Shown: positions 32,067 through 41,206, counted from the first letter of the stretch. The stretch: DNA of 64,000 nucleotides from Polyangiaceae bacterium (GCA_016719945.1 JADJYE010000010.1:62001-126000), one strand, 5' to 3'. Translations and numbers: made by a program. Notes: generated from the sequence alone by a model not told the origin.

Positions 32067-32786
32067 ATGACCGAGCGCATCGAGAACGATCTGCCACCCC
32101 ACTCCGTCGAGAGCGCGCTCGCGAGCCTCGACGTGCCCGTGTCGACGCATCCACCGCGGGTGCTGGTGCTCTACGGCTCGCTCCGCGAAAAGAGCATGAG
32201 CCGCCACCTCGCGCAGGAGTGTGGCCGGGTGCTCACAGCGTTCGGCGCCGAGGTGAGGTCGTTCGATCCGCGCGGCCTCCCGGTGTTCGATCGCGCCTCG
32301 TTCGATCTACCCAAGGTCCGCGAGCTGCGCGAGCTGAGCCTGTGGTCGGAGGCGCACGTCTGGGTGAGCCCAGAGCAGCACGGGGCGATGACGGCCGCGT
32401 TCAAGAACCAGATCGACTGGCTGCCGCTCTCCGAAGGCGCCGTGCGCCCGACCCAGGGCCGCACGTTGGCGGTGCTGGAGGTCTCGGGGGGAAGCCAGTC
32501 GTTCAACGCGGTGAATCAGCTGCGCATCCTCGGGCGCTGGATGCGCATGTTCACCATCCCCAACCAGTCGTCCGTGCCGAAGGCTTGGCTCGAGTTCGAC
32601 GACGAGGGCCGCATGAAGCCGTCGGCCTATCGCGACCGCGTGGTCGACGTGATGGAGGAGCTGTTCCGCATGACCCTGCTCCTGCGTGATCGAGCCGCGC
32701 TGCTGACGACTCGCTACAGCGAGCAGAAAGAGCTGCGCGAGCGCGGAGCGCTGCGACCGGGCCTCGGGGTCAAGCCGAGCGAGTGA
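32067..32786 (+). CDS. arsH: ArsH-type NADPH-dependent FMN reductase
   Basis: 239 residues, flavodoxin-like fold. ArsH features: RVLVLYGSLREKSMSRHL (phosphate-binding loop), FDPRGLPVFD, SPEQHGAMTAAFKNQIDWLP, and AVLEVSGGSQSFNAVNQLRI with RMFTIPNQSSVPKAW. ArsH oxidises trivalent organoarsenicals and reduces azo dyes or metals in other bacteria. No other ars gene lies nearby, so the in vivo substrate is open. It starts 67 nt after the preceding lipoprotein. Confidence 0.92.
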   Translation: MTERIENDLPPHSVESALASLDVPVSTHPPRVLVLYGSLREKSMSRHLAQECGRVLTAFGAEVRSFDPRGLPVFDRASFDLPKVRELRELSLWSEAHVWVSPEQHGAMTAAFKNQIDWLPLSEGAVRPTQGRTLAVLEVSGGSQSFNAVNQLRILGRWMRMFTIPNQSSVPKAWLEFDDEGRMKPSAYRDRVVDVMEELFRMTLLLRDRAALLTTRYSEQKELRERGALRPGLGVKPSE

Positions 32787-32825
32787 GGTGAGCCTGGCGC
32801 GAGGCTGCCGCCTTGCGCTCTCACG

Positions 32826-33414
32826 ATGCGTGGCAACACTGTCGTGATGCCTCGCTTTCGGCTCCGCCACGTCCCGCTCGTGCTCCGTGCGCTCGCTCGC
32901 TGGCTCGTCGGGACCCAGGCGGGGCGCAAGCTCGGCGCGGTGGTCGCGATCCTCGTGGCTGCGCCTGTAGCGCTGATGTGGAGCCTCGGCGGCGGAGCAG
33001 CGATCAGCTGGAACGGCACCTGGACCGGCTTCTCCAATGACTTCCGCCCCCACGGAGGGGAGGCTCACCTTCCACAGAGGGGCGGGCAAGACTGCGAGCT
33101 GCACCGTCCGCGGTGAGACGGGGGCTACCGAGGGGAACGGCTGGGTCTTCCGCGGCAAGGCCACGGTCAATGAGCTCTCGTGCGAGGGGCACATCGAGAA
33201 GAATGGCCGCGCGTCCCTCGCCTTGAAGCTCAAGATGGAGTGGCACGGGCGCGTCAAAGGCATCGGCGGGGACTGGGACGACGTCGACGGCGCGGCCACC
33301 TGCGAGGGCGAGCTCGGGGGAACGCTCGCCGAGGGCGGCGAGTGGGAGGGGACGTGCAAGCGCGAGGGGAAGGAGTGGAAGACGTCGTTCAAGTGGAAGC
33401 TGGACGCGGAGTGA
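32826..33414 (+). CDS. Membrane-anchored beta-rich protein, frameshifted in a C5 run
   Basis: From ATG 32826 (or 32847) the frame encodes an N-terminal anchor (LGAVVAILVAAPVALMWSLG) and the first strand WNGTWTGFSNDFR. The continuation PTEGRLTFHRGAGKTASCTV through to the stop at 33414 is one frame over. Removing one C from the CCCCC run at 33047-33051 fuses them into about 195 residues. The C-terminal domain (FRGKATVNELSCEGHIEKNG, GDWDDVDGAATCEGELGG) looks like a small beta barrel. Function unknown; the indel may be a sequencing artefact. Confidence 0.5.
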
Positions 33415-33480
33415 CCGGCGCCGAAGGCGTCCCGCGGAGCGAACTCTCTTCTCGTCGGCCTGAGGTAGGATCTCTGGGTC

Positions 33481-34092
33481 ATGCGTAGCGAGATCGACGA
33501 CGAAGACCGTGCGGCAGTCATGGCCCGCCGAGAGCTGCTACTGCGGCGCTCTCTCCTCGTCGGCGCGGTCGGCGCCATCGCGAGCTCGGCGAGCTGCGAC
33601 GCATGTCACCCGTCCGTTTGTCTGTCGGCGCCGGTCGAGCCTTACTGCGAGAAGACGGGCGACGCCCCGCTGCCAGCCGGCAGCACCCGTTGGCGGCGGA
33701 CGCGGGAGGGTGCGATCGAGACCGACGTTGGACCGCTGTTCGAGGGCGATAAACCTGCTGATCCGGCCAAGGCAGGGACCGATGGCCGCTTCACCTCCGA
33801 GGGCGTGCCGCCGGGCATCAACGCCCTCTCCGAGGCAGGCCGGGCCGCGTTCGCCGAGCTCGCGCCCGGCCACGTCGGCGCGAGCGTCCAGATCAGCGTG
33901 TACATCGAGCCGGAGTTCCAGGGCCCCGGGGTCGACGGAAGGGCGCGCGCCGAGAGCATCCGCGCGTTCCTTGCCAGCAAGGGTGTCCAAGCGAAGGTGA
34001 CTGGCTCGGGCAGCAGCGCCCGGGGCAGCTTCAGGATGCACGTGTTCTTCTACGCCTGCATCGCGCCGGCGCAATCCGACGGCGGTCCTTGA
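33481..34092 (+). CDS. Lipoprotein with OmpA-like C-terminal segment
   Basis: 203 residues. The N-terminus has twin-arginine-like RRSLLVGAVGAIASSASC, ending in a lipobox-like Cys39, so it may be exported by Tat or Sec and lipidated. The C-terminal part has DGRARAESIRAFLASKGVQA, a pattern of OmpA/peptidoglycan-associated domains, but the usual second motif with Arg is weak (GSSARGSFRMHVFF). Six cysteines cluster after the signal (CDACHPSVC). Function unknown, envelope-associated. Confidence 0.6.
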   Translation: MRSEIDDEDRAAVMARRELLLRRSLLVGAVGAIASSASCDACHPSVCLSAPVEPYCEKTGDAPLPAGSTRWRRTREGAIETDVGPLFEGDKPADPAKAGTDGRFTSEGVPPGINALSEAGRAAFAELAPGHVGASVQISVYIEPEFQGPGVDGRARAESIRAFLASKGVQAKVTGSGSSARGSFRMHVFFYACIAPAQSDGGP

Positions 34093-34202
34093 GGCTCAGG
34101 GCAACGCCCGCGAGCTCGACCCCTCCACATTCCTGAGGGCCGACCTCCGAAACGACGATGAAGGTCTTGAGCTGGTCGAGGTCCACAAGGGCGTGAGCGC
34201 GA

Positions 34203-35513
34203 CTATGACACGGCCTGGGTGCTTCTTCGGACGGCGAGCGCCCGCGCGGCTGGCCGAACGACGCGCTCGATCGCCGCCCGCGTCGCGGCGCGCTCGGCCT
34301 CGTCGTCGAGCAGACCGAACGGCGCCCGCCAGGGGCGGCGCTCGCGCGAGAGGTCGCTGCACGTGTGAGCGCCGTAGCCAGACAGGGCCTCCTCGAACGT
34401 ACCCTCGACCCGCTCACGCGCGGGCTCCCCGCCCTCTCGCAGGACCCACGCGACGAAGCGGTACGCGAGCGCTGCGTGTCGAGCCTCGTCCTCTGCGATG
34501 CGGGAGAGGGCACGCTGCACCTCGGGGTCGGTCGCCGCTGAGAGCCGCTCGGAGGCCAAGTGCGCGGCGATCGCCTCGCCGACGCAGCCCTCGATGACCG
34601 CGCTCCGCACGATCTCATCGAAGCTGCGCGTCGCCGCCGCCGCCGCGACCGGCAGCGGGCCAGCGGCGAGCTCTTCGCCCAGGAAGCGCGAGCCGAGCGC
34701 GAAGCAGGCGCGGGCGTGCTCGACCTCATCGAGCATGGCCACGCCGGCCGCGTGCACCAGGTCGGCGGGGGCCCCGAGCGCCAAGAGGTCCATCACGAAG
34801 CGCGCGAAGGAGGCGATCGAGGCGTGCTCCAGCCGCGCATCCCGCAGCCAGCCCGCTGCCAGGTCCTCCAGCGCCTGCGCGTCGAGCCTGTGTGCGATGT
34901 GCGACGCGCCTGGCCCCGCTGCGTCGAGCCAGGCGCGCCCCCTGATCACTGCGGCGACGTGAGGCTCGCCGCCGACCAGGAAGGGTCGGCCGCAGCAGGG
35001 AGCGTTCTTGGGGAAGGAGTAGCAGCAGGCGCCTCCTTGGAACCGCGGACCCGCGGTCGCCCCGTTGCAGCAGCCATTGCTCACCATGGAGCTCGGCAGG
35101 CAGCCGTTCTTGTCGAAGGCCGACGGCGGCGGCGCCGCCGCAGGCCCACCGGTCCCGGTCGAGCGCATCCCCGAGCGCGGGACGAAGCAGCCAGGCGCGA
35201 GATCCGGCGTCACGGGAGGGTCCGTGGCCGCGTGGCTCTGCGCGGAGTGAGGGTCGACGCTGGCGCTGCTCGGCTCCGGCGTGGCAGGAGCTGGCGCGCT
35301 CGTCGCCGGCGGCGAGGGCTCGGACGACACCTCTTGCGAGACGGCGTCCGTCCGCGCGCCGTCCTGCGGTGGCAGTGGGGACGGTCGTGTCGCGTCGCTG
35401 CACGCAGCCGCGAGCGTCCCCGCGACCGCGAGGAGCAGGCGGTCGCGCAGGCCCTCGAGGGCTCGGGTCTTCGCGAGAGCGGTCTGCGGATCGGCGTCCA
35501 GGTGCGGGGGCAT
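34203..35513 (-). CDS. Ferritin-like di-iron domain lipoprotein
   Basis: 436 residues from ATG at 35513. Signal-like helix ending TLAAAC (Cys38), then a Pro/Ser/Ala linker, a Cys-rich segment (SNGCCNGATAGP, GGACCYSFPKNAPCCGRP) and an alpha-helical domain. Four helices carry ferritin-type metal ligands: RLEHASIASFARFVMDL, DEVEHARACFALG, EGCVGEAIAAHLASE and AEDEARHAALAYRFVAW, giving Glu/ExxH pairs for a di-iron site. A secreted, lipid-anchored ferritin-like protein with a Cys-rich collar is uncommon; the role could be oxidative or metal stress (inference). Confidence 0.75.
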   Translation of the reverse strand: MPPHLDADPQTALAKTRALEGLRDRLLLAVAGTLAAACSDATRPSPLPPQDGARTDAVSQEVSSEPSPPATSAPAPATPEPSSASVDPHSAQSHAATDPPVTPDLAPGCFVPRSGMRSTGTGGPAAAPPPSAFDKNGCLPSSMVSNGCCNGATAGPRFQGGACCYSFPKNAPCCGRPFLVGGEPHVAAVIRGRAWLDAAGPGASHIAHRLDAQALEDLAAGWLRDARLEHASIASFARFVMDLLALGAPADLVHAAGVAMLDEVEHARACFALGSRFLGEELAAGPLPVAAAAATRSFDEIVRSAVIEGCVGEAIAAHLASERLSAATDPEVQRALSRIAEDEARHAALAYRFVAWVLREGGEPARERVEGTFEEALSGYGAHTCSDLSRERRPWRAPFGLLDDEAERAATRAAIERVVRPAARALAVRRSTQAVS

Positions 35514-35528
35514 GTCGGTCGTGGGAGA

Positions 35529-36449
35529 TTACGGCAGCCGGCCCCGATCCCACGGCGGCACCGCGGGCAGGCACTCTGGCAGTGGCTTCGCCGTTAGGTA
35601 CGCGGTGGCGGCCTGCTTCAGCGCGGGCACGTCCACCACGACGGTCCAGTCGAGCCCGTCGATGAAGCGCTCGGTGTGGGTCGCGAGGTCTGCGCCGCAC
35701 GCTTGCGCACGCGACGTGATGAGCGTCTGCTTCGCGTCGATCACGCTCTTCCACGCGGAGTCGGCGCCCGCGACGACCGAGTCCCTCAGCGGCTCTTTTT
35801 CGAACTCGGGGTTCTTCTGGCGGAGCTCGGCCACCTTTACGACGCCGTCGACGGTCATCAGATCGAGCATGTCGATGTCATAGAGGACCTGCGCCTCGAG
35901 GCTCGAGGGCTTGGGGTAGCTGCGGCCGCAGAACTTCGACATGAAGCGCCGCGAGAAGAAGCGCAGGTTGAAGCCGCAGGGCCCCATGTGCTCGCGCACC
36001 GCGCCGGAGGCGAGCTCGACGAACGACTCCGACTTGCCGAGCTTCGCGAGCACCTCGCGCGTCAGATTCGACCCCTGGTCGCCGTGCGTGCAGAACTTCT
36101 CCTTCGGCTCCCCCTTGCCGTCCTCCTTCGTCGCGTCGTGCAGCAGCGCCGCCGCCTGCACGATATGGACGTTCGCACCGGCGGCCTCCGCGAACGGGGG
36201 CGCGTAATGGTAGAGCCGGCGGCTGTGCAGGTGGTTGGGCCCTCCGGGCTGCGCGTGCGAGAGCAGCGCCGCGTACACCTGCGCCGTCTCCTCCTTGCTG
36301 AGCGTCTCCGGCGCTGGGTGGCGCATGAAGCCACAAGTTACCAGCAGGGCCGCCGCGACCAGCACCAGCACCATCACCACGTCGCGCAGCGAGGCGCGCA
36401 CGAGGCGGCGGGCGACGGCGGCTGCGGCGCGGAGCGCGGTTGTTCGCAT
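35529..36449 (-). CDS. Membrane-anchored HD-domain phosphohydrolase
   Basis: 306 residues from ATG at 36449, giving one N-terminal helix (VVMVLVLVAAALLVTCGF). The HD-domain signature is visible: LHSRRLYHYAPPFAEA, AAALLHDATKEDG (the HD dyad), a later THGDQGSNLT and VLYDIDMLDLM supplying the last Asp. Such proteins act on nucleotide or cyclic-nucleotide phosphates; the substrate is not predictable here. A longer in-frame start at 36629 overlaps the divergent transporter gene and is unlikely. The start lies 65 bp from the transporter start. Confidence 0.75.
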   Translation of the reverse strand: MRTTALRAAAAVARRLVRASLRDVVMVLVLVAAALLVTCGFMRHPAPETLSKEETAQVYAALLSHAQPGGPNHLHSRRLYHYAPPFAEAAGANVHIVQAAALLHDATKEDGKGEPKEKFCTHGDQGSNLTREVLAKLGKSESFVELASGAVREHMGPCGFNLRFFSRRFMSKFCGRSYPKPSSLEAQVLYDIDMLDLMTVDGVVKVAELRQKNPEFEKEPLRDSVVAGADSAWKSVIDAKQTLITSRAQACGADLATHTERFIDGLDWTVVVDVPALKQAATAYLTAKPLPECLPAVPPWDRGRLP

Positions 36450-36513
36450 GGGAGGAGCATAGCTGCCCGAGTCGCCCGTGCGCGACGTTCGCTCGGCTAC
36501 CATCCGAGCAAAG

Positions 36514-37362
36514 ATGGCGCTGACGGTCCTCGCCCTGGTGCTCACGTCGGCGCTGCTGCACGCGGCCTGGAACGCCATGCTCAAGCGCTCGCGCGAGCCC
36601 GAGGTCGCCGTGCTCGCGATGATCGCCATCGGCGCAGCCTCGGCGGTCGGGGTCGCGCTCGCGCTCCGCGTCCCCTTTCCGCCGCGCGCGTCGGTCGTCT
36701 GGTCGATCGGCGCCGGCGTGCTCGAGGCCGGCTACCTCATCACGCTGGCGCGGGCGCTGTCCCGTGCCCCTTTCGGTGCGGTGTACACCATCGCGCGCGG
36801 CGGAGCGCTGCTCGTCGTGTGGCCGATATCGATCGCTCTGCTCGGTGAGGCCCTGACCGCCCCACGTGCTGCAGGGACGGTCCTTGTCCTCGCGGGGCTC
36901 GCGGCCACCAGCTGGAAGACCCGTCCGGCGAGCGAGCGAGCCAGCGAGCGGAGCGGTCTCGCCTGGGCGGCGGTCTGCGCCGTGTTCATCGGCGCCTACC
37001 ACCTCGCCTACAAGCTCGCGCTGACCGAGGGCGGCAACGCCCCCGCGGCCGACGCCATCTCCCTCTCCACGGCGGCCACCTTGAACCTCAGCATCGCGGG
37101 GCCAGCGAAGCTGCGCGCCGCGGTCCGCGCCCTCCGCGCAGAGCCGGGGCGCATCCTCACGGGTGGAGTGTTCGCCAACCTCTCCTTCCTCCTGTTCCTG
37201 TTCGCGATGGCCCAGGGCGGCGCCGGCGTGTTGTTGACCCTCCGCAACACGTCGATCCTCTTCGCCCTGGGCTTCGCCTTCGCCCTCGGCGAGCGCCCCG
37301 GCCGGCTCGGCCTCGTCGGTGTGGCGCTGGTGTTCGCCGGCGCGGTGTTGCTCGCGCTGTGA
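36514..37362 (+). CDS. EamA/DMT family transporter
   Basis: 282 residues from ATG 36514, about ten transmembrane helices in two EamA halves (for example ALLHAAWNAMLKRS at the start and a second half from WAAVCAVFIGAYHLAYKLAL). It ends GLVGVALVFAGAVLLAL. The drug/metabolite transporter superfamily exports or imports small metabolites in the inner membrane; substrate unknown. Divergent from the HD-domain gene. Confidence 0.85.
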   Translation: MALTVLALVLTSALLHAAWNAMLKRSREPEVAVLAMIAIGAASAVGVALALRVPFPPRASVVWSIGAGVLEAGYLITLARALSRAPFGAVYTIARGGALLVVWPISIALLGEALTAPRAAGTVLVLAGLAATSWKTRPASERASERSGLAWAAVCAVFIGAYHLAYKLALTEGGNAPAADAISLSTAATLNLSIAGPAKLRAAVRALRAEPGRILTGGVFANLSFLLFLFAMAQGGAGVLLTLRNTSILFALGFAFALGERPGRLGLVGVALVFAGAVLLAL

Positions 37363-37447
37363 GGGGCTTCACGCACTGGGAGCTCCGCGCCGGCGTTATG
37401 CTCTGCGCGCAGCGTGCCCGCGGTGGGTCGCCGCCTGGAAGGGCACC

Positions 37448-37849
37448 ATGTTTCATCACCTCTCCCTCGGCGTCGCGCGGCTCGATCGTGCCGAGGCCTT
37501 TTATACGCCGTGCCTCGCTGCGCTCGGCTATGTACGCCTCTTCCGGACGGCGCGCGCCGTGGGCTATGGCCCCGAGGGGTTCGAGGGGGAGGCGCCGTTC
37601 GCGCTGGTCGAGGGCGGCGCCGAGGCGAGGTCGCCTGGGCGCGGGTTCCACCTGGCGTTCGCCGCGCCCAGCCACGACGCGATCGATCGGTTCCACGAGG
37701 CGGCGCTGGAGGCCGGGGGGGTCGACGAGGGGCCGCCCGGGATCCGAGAGCACTACGACCCGACGTATTACGCCGCCTTCGTGCGAGATCCCGACGGGCA
37801 TCGCGTCGAGGCGGTGATGTTCGGGCGAGCCACCGCGCTTCGGACCTGA
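37448..37849 (+). CDS. VOC family (glyoxalase-like) protein
   Basis: 133 residues from ATG 37448. The vicinal-oxygen-chelate pattern is clear: N-terminal FHHLSLGVARLDRAEAFYTP with the first His ligand, GRGFHLAFAAPSHDAIDRFH with the second, and RDPDGHRVEAVMF with the Glu ligand. A single module, so it probably dimerises. Substrate unknown. Located 85 nt after the transporter gene. Confidence 0.85.
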   Translation: MFHHLSLGVARLDRAEAFYTPCLAALGYVRLFRTARAVGYGPEGFEGEAPFALVEGGAEARSPGRGFHLAFAAPSHDAIDRFHEAALEAGGVDEGPPGIREHYDPTYYAAFVRDPDGHRVEAVMFGRATALRT

Positions 37850-37930
37850 GGCGCAGCACGAGCCCGGCGGTGCAGGTATCATCGAGCGGACGCCGCCCGA
37901 GTCGGGCGTCGCTGGGGAGGAGGACCTCTC

Positions 37931-38338
37931 GTGCCGGACTGGACCACCGAGAGCGCCGCGCTGACCACCTGGGCGGCCGTCGTGCTCTGCCTCTCGCTCG
38001 GGTCGAGCGCCTGCGACGCCCCCGGAGCGGCGACCCCCTCCGGCTCCAGCCCACCCGCAGCGAGCGAGGCGCCCGCGGCGAGCGCGCGGCCGGGCAGCTC
38101 CAGCGGGCCCAGCTCGGCGCGAGAGTCCGCGATCGTGCGCGCGACGGACTGCGCGACGAAGCAGCACCGCGGCCTCGGCATCTGGAAGAGCCCCCTGCTC
38201 TTCGACGGGCCCGACGCCTGGGAGACCCCGAGCGGATGGATGGTCGCCTTCAAGGAGAAGGAGCCGAAGGGTAAGCCTCAGGGCCTCACCTTGATCCTCA
38301 AGTCGGACGGGAGCTGCGAGCGCGCGAACGTCGAGTGA
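37931..38338 (+). CDS. Small lipoprotein
   Basis: 135 residues from GTG 37931 with GGGGAGGAGG upstream. The signal ends LGSSAC (Cys28), followed by an Ala/Ser/Pro linker (29-65) and a short domain with DCATKQHRGLGIWKSP and ESAIVRATDC. No family recognised. Confidence 0.6.
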   Translation: MPDWTTESAALTTWAAVVLCLSLGSSACDAPGAATPSGSSPPAASEAPAASARPGSSSGPSSARESAIVRATDCATKQHRGLGIWKSPLLFDGPDAWETPSGWMVAFKEKEPKGKPQGLTLILKSDGSCERANVE

Positions 38339-38380
38339 CGCCGCTCATCCTTGCGTCGCTGCTATCGTGGCCGACCCCAC

Positions 38381-39289
38381 GTGGCAGACGACGCAGCTCC
38401 CCGGCACCTCGCCCCGACCCTCGCCGACGCGCTGCGCGGCCGGCGCTTCGGGCTCGTCCTCTCCGCTGGCTACTTCGGGTTCTTCGGGCACGCTGGGCTG
38501 CTCGCGGCGCTCGAGGCTGCGGGGCTCGAGCCGGCGGCGTGGGCGGGGACGAGCGCGGGCGCGCTGGTCGCGGCGATGGGCGCCGCCGGCATGTCGAGCG
38601 CCGAGATCGCTGCCGCGCTGTCGAGCATCTCGCGGCGAGACTTTTGGGATCCAGCGCCGCTCTCCCAGCTGTGGGCGATGGTGAGCGGGCGGGGCGCGAC
38701 TGGGCTGCTCGCCGGGGAGCGCTTCCGGGCGCTCTTGCATCGGCACCTGCCCGTGCGCGACTTCGAGGCCTGCGCGAAGCCGCTCGTGATCGTCACCAGC
38801 GACATCTCGGGCGCCGCGCCGCGTGTGCACGACCGCGGGCCGCTCGCGGTGGCGGTCCACGCGAGCTGCGCCTACCCAGGCCTGTTCCGCACCGTGGAAG
38901 AGGGGGGCGCTCAGCTTTGGGACGGCGGCCTGATCGACAAGGCCCCGCTCGTCGCGCTCGCCGATCGCGTCGAGCGGCTCGAGGCCCTGCTCGTCATGTA
39001 TCTGCCGAGCGACACCAAGGAGAAGGCCCGCGCTGCGCCGCGCCGGCACGGCTTCCTCGGCGGCCTCAACCAGGGGCTCGCCGCGGTCCGCCACGAGCAC
39101 TACGTGTTGCAGGCTCGGCTGTGCGAGGCGAGGGGCATCCCCGTCTACGAGCTGTCGCCGGCGCTCCCGCAGCTCGGGCCCAATCGGCTCGAGGTGGGGC
39201 CCAGCGCGCTCGAGGCCGCGCGCTCTTATTCCGAACGCGCCCTCGCGGCGCCGGCGCGAGGCGTCCGTGTCCACGGCGGCGACCGCTGA
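38381..39289 (+). CDS. Patatin-like phospholipase (RssA-like)
   Basis: 302 residues from GTG 38381 (an alternative in-frame start is 38351). The patatin Ser-Asp dyad is present: nucleophile elbow GTSAG and WDGGLIDKAP with the catalytic Asp. The oxyanion-hole segment is SAGYFGFFGHAG instead of the usual GGGxRG, a deviation. The C-terminal 20 residues lie in the 64-bp tail-to-tail overlap with ctaA. It is expected to hydrolyse acyl esters in the cytoplasm. Confidence 0.85.
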   Translation: MADDAAPRHLAPTLADALRGRRFGLVLSAGYFGFFGHAGLLAALEAAGLEPAAWAGTSAGALVAAMGAAGMSSAEIAAALSSISRRDFWDPAPLSQLWAMVSGRGATGLLAGERFRALLHRHLPVRDFEACAKPLVIVTSDISGAAPRVHDRGPLAVAVHASCAYPGLFRTVEEGGAQLWDGGLIDKAPLVALADRVERLEALLVMYLPSDTKEKARAAPRRHGFLGGLNQGLAAVRHEHYVLQARLCEARGIPVYELSPALPQLGPNRLEVGPSALEAARSYSERALAAPARGVRVHGGDR

Positions 39290-40647
39290 GCGCGATCGGG
39301 GCTCACCTCGGCGTGGACCCCCGCCAGCCGATGGTGCCACACGAGCAGCGCCGTGCTGCACGCCAGCAGCGCGGCGCCCATCGTCTGGTGCAAGGTCGTG
39401 ACCGCGACCATCGGCCACGAGGGAGCAGCCCCCCGCTGCTCCATGCCGACCACCACGTACGACGCGACGCCCAGGATGAGCTGCAACATGACCAGCCCAG
39501 CGAGCCAGGCGCCCATGCGTGAGACCGGCCGAACGTCCTCGTACAGCGCCCAGCTGCGCATGCCGGCGACGACGACCAGCAACGCGGTGGCCACCCCCAG
39601 CATCAAGTGAAAGTGCAGGCCGCGGGCGACGTGCCGCTGAAGCGCTCCGAGGAGGATCTGGGCGAGCAGCAGCGCGACGGCTACGGACAGCAGCCGAAGA
39701 TCGAGCGCGGACCTGGGCGAGGCGGCCTCTGGCCGCAGCTCTCGCCACGCCGTGCTCAGAAAGACTCGCAGCGACACGAGCGTCGAGAAGAAGACCTGCG
39801 CCAATACGCCGTGCGTGATGGCGAGCGCGATGTCGATCTGCGTGACGCGCAGGCCACCGAGCGTGCCCTGAACGATCACGATCCCCAGCGCGCCCAGCGC
39901 CAGCACCCGCACCCAGCGCCGCGGCTCTACGCGCTGGAGGACCACCGCCAGCACCAGCGTCGTCAGCCCGACCAGCGAGCCCAGCAGCCGGTGGGCGTGC
40001 TCGAAGAAGATACCGCCCGTCATGTGAGCGAGCGGGAACAAGAACATGTTGTGGCCGAAGGAGCTCGGCCAATCCGGCACGGCCAGCCCCGCCTGGAAGC
40101 CGGTCACCACGCCGCCCGCCAGGAGCAGCAGCAGGGTCGCGGCCACCGCGACGCTCGATAGCGCCGCCCGCCAGTTGAGCGTCGCCGCGGCCTCGGCGGG
40201 GAGGCGCAGCAAGCGGCCGAGCCCCGCGCCGGCGGTGAACACGAGGGCGATGACCGCGACCGAGCCGGGGATGAAGGCGAGCGGGGTCTGCTCGCGCAGG
40301 CTGAGCAGGATCAGCAGGTTCAGGGCAGCGATCAGGACGCCCGTGCCGAGCGTCGCCCCGGCGCGACGGAGCGTGCAGCGTCCGAACACGAAGCCACCCG
40401 CCAGCAGCGCGAAGGCGAGCGCGAAGAACAGGACCGCGCTCGGGATCAACACGCGGCCGCCGCCCGCGAAGCTCGAGGGCTCGACTGGCATTCGGCCGAG
40501 GTAGCCGATGCCCCACATCGCGACGGTCGTTCCAAAGGCGACCGCGAGCATGTCGGTCGCCTCGCGGCGCGGAGAGGGCTGCTCGCTCCGAGTCGAGGGG
40601 TTGGAGCCGATCGCTGGCTCTCCCTCACGTGGGTCGGTGGCGCTCAC
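39226..40647 (-). CDS. ctaA: Heme A synthase (CtaA/Cox15 family) with N-terminal membrane extension
   Basis: 473 residues from GTG at 40647, which overlaps the stop of the GNAT gene by GTGA. Residues about 155-440 match CtaA: GFQAGLAVPDWPSSFG, EHAHRLLGSLVG, ITHGVLAQVFF, HFHLMLGVAT and TLHQTMGAALLA, carrying the four His residues for the two hemes. The N-terminal 150 residues add about four hydrophobic helices not part of the core. It converts heme O to heme A for aa3-type oxidases in the inner membrane. The 3' end overlaps the patatin gene by 64 bp on the opposite strand. Confidence 0.88.
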   Translation of the reverse strand: MSATDPREGEPAIGSNPSTRSEQPSPRREATDMLAVAFGTTVAMWGIGYLGRMPVEPSSFAGGGRVLIPSAVLFFALAFALLAGGFVFGRCTLRRAGATLGTGVLIAALNLLILLSLREQTPLAFIPGSVAVIALVFTAGAGLGRLLRLPAEAAATLNWRAALSSVAVAATLLLLLAGGVVTGFQAGLAVPDWPSSFGHNMFLFPLAHMTGGIFFEHAHRLLGSLVGLTTLVLAVVLQRVEPRRWVRVLALGALGIVIVQGTLGGLRVTQIDIALAITHGVLAQVFFSTLVSLRVFLSTAWRELRPEAASPRSALDLRLLSVAVALLLAQILLGALQRHVARGLHFHLMLGVATALLVVVAGMRSWALYEDVRPVSRMGAWLAGLVMLQLILGVASYVVVGMEQRGAAPSWPMVAVTTLHQTMGAALLACSTALLVWHHRLAGVHAEVSPDRAQRSPPWTRTPRAGAARARSE

Positions 40648-41144
40648 AGCGCGAGGCGGAGGCACAGCCGCGGCGAAGGCGCGAAGCCGTGGTGGGCGAA
40701 GAACTGCAGCAGCTCGTGCTGCTGCCAATCGACGACGCTCTCGACGTGCTCCACCCCGAGGGCGCGGAGGTTCATCAGCAGCTGGCGGATGAGCGCGTCA
40801 CCGACCCTGCGGCGCAGGTAGCCGCGGTCGACGCCGACCGAGTCGATGATCGCCGTCGGCTCCGAGCGACCGAACTCGCCATAGAAGACGCGGGCGATCA
40901 TGAAGCCCACCACGTGGTCGTCGAGCTCTGCGGCGAGGCTCGTCTGCAGCGCATGAGGCTCGAGCGCCGCCTCGATCCTGCCGCGATAGTAGGCGTCCCG
41001 CGTGCGGCCGGTGGCCTGCCGATCGATGCGCACGACGGCGTCGAGATCGCCCGCGCGTAGGGTGCGCACGGTGACCGAATCGGTCTCCAGCTCACCGGGG
41101 CCGAGCTCCTTCTCTGTGTCCTTCGAGGGTTTCGCGCTCTTCAC
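40644..41144 (-). CDS. GNAT family N-acetyltransferase
   Basis: 166 residues from GTG at 41144 with AAGGAG upstream. GNAT features: VRTLRAGDLDAVVRID, DDHVVGFMIARVF, acetyl-CoA motif IIDSVGVDRGYLRRRVGDAL and LRALGVEHVESVV. The first gene of a two-gene minus-strand operon with ctaA, divergent from the benzoyl-CoA operon. Its closeness to that operon recalls GNAT enzymes such as R. palustris BadL that acetylate benzoate-pathway proteins, but it could act elsewhere. Confidence 0.85.
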   Translation of the reverse strand: MKSAKPSKDTEKELGPGELETDSVTVRTLRAGDLDAVVRIDRQATGRTRDAYYRGRIEAALEPHALQTSLAAELDDHVVGFMIARVFYGEFGRSEPTAIIDSVGVDRGYLRRRVGDALIRQLLMNLRALGVEHVESVVDWQQHELLQFFAHHGFAPSPRLCLRLAL

Positions 41145-41163
41145 GGGGACGCTCCTTTCAGGC

Positions 41164-41206
41164 TTGACGAGATAGCCGTGTTCAAATACGCATTCAAGTA
41201 CCGAAT
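41164..41206. promoter_or_regulatory. AT-rich divergent promoter/operator region of the benzoyl-CoA operon
   Basis: In the 101-bp gap between the GNAT start and had, a plus-strand -35-like TTGACG (41164-41169) precedes a weak -10 TACGCA (41187-41192) at 17-nt spacing. On the minus strand TTGAAT (41197-41192) and TATCTC (41174-41169) also have 17-nt spacing. A direct repeat TTCAAATAC (41181-41189) and TTCAAGTAC (41193-41201) lies within. The A+T content is far above the neighbourhood, so it is a strong candidate site for the operon regulator. Confidence 0.45.
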
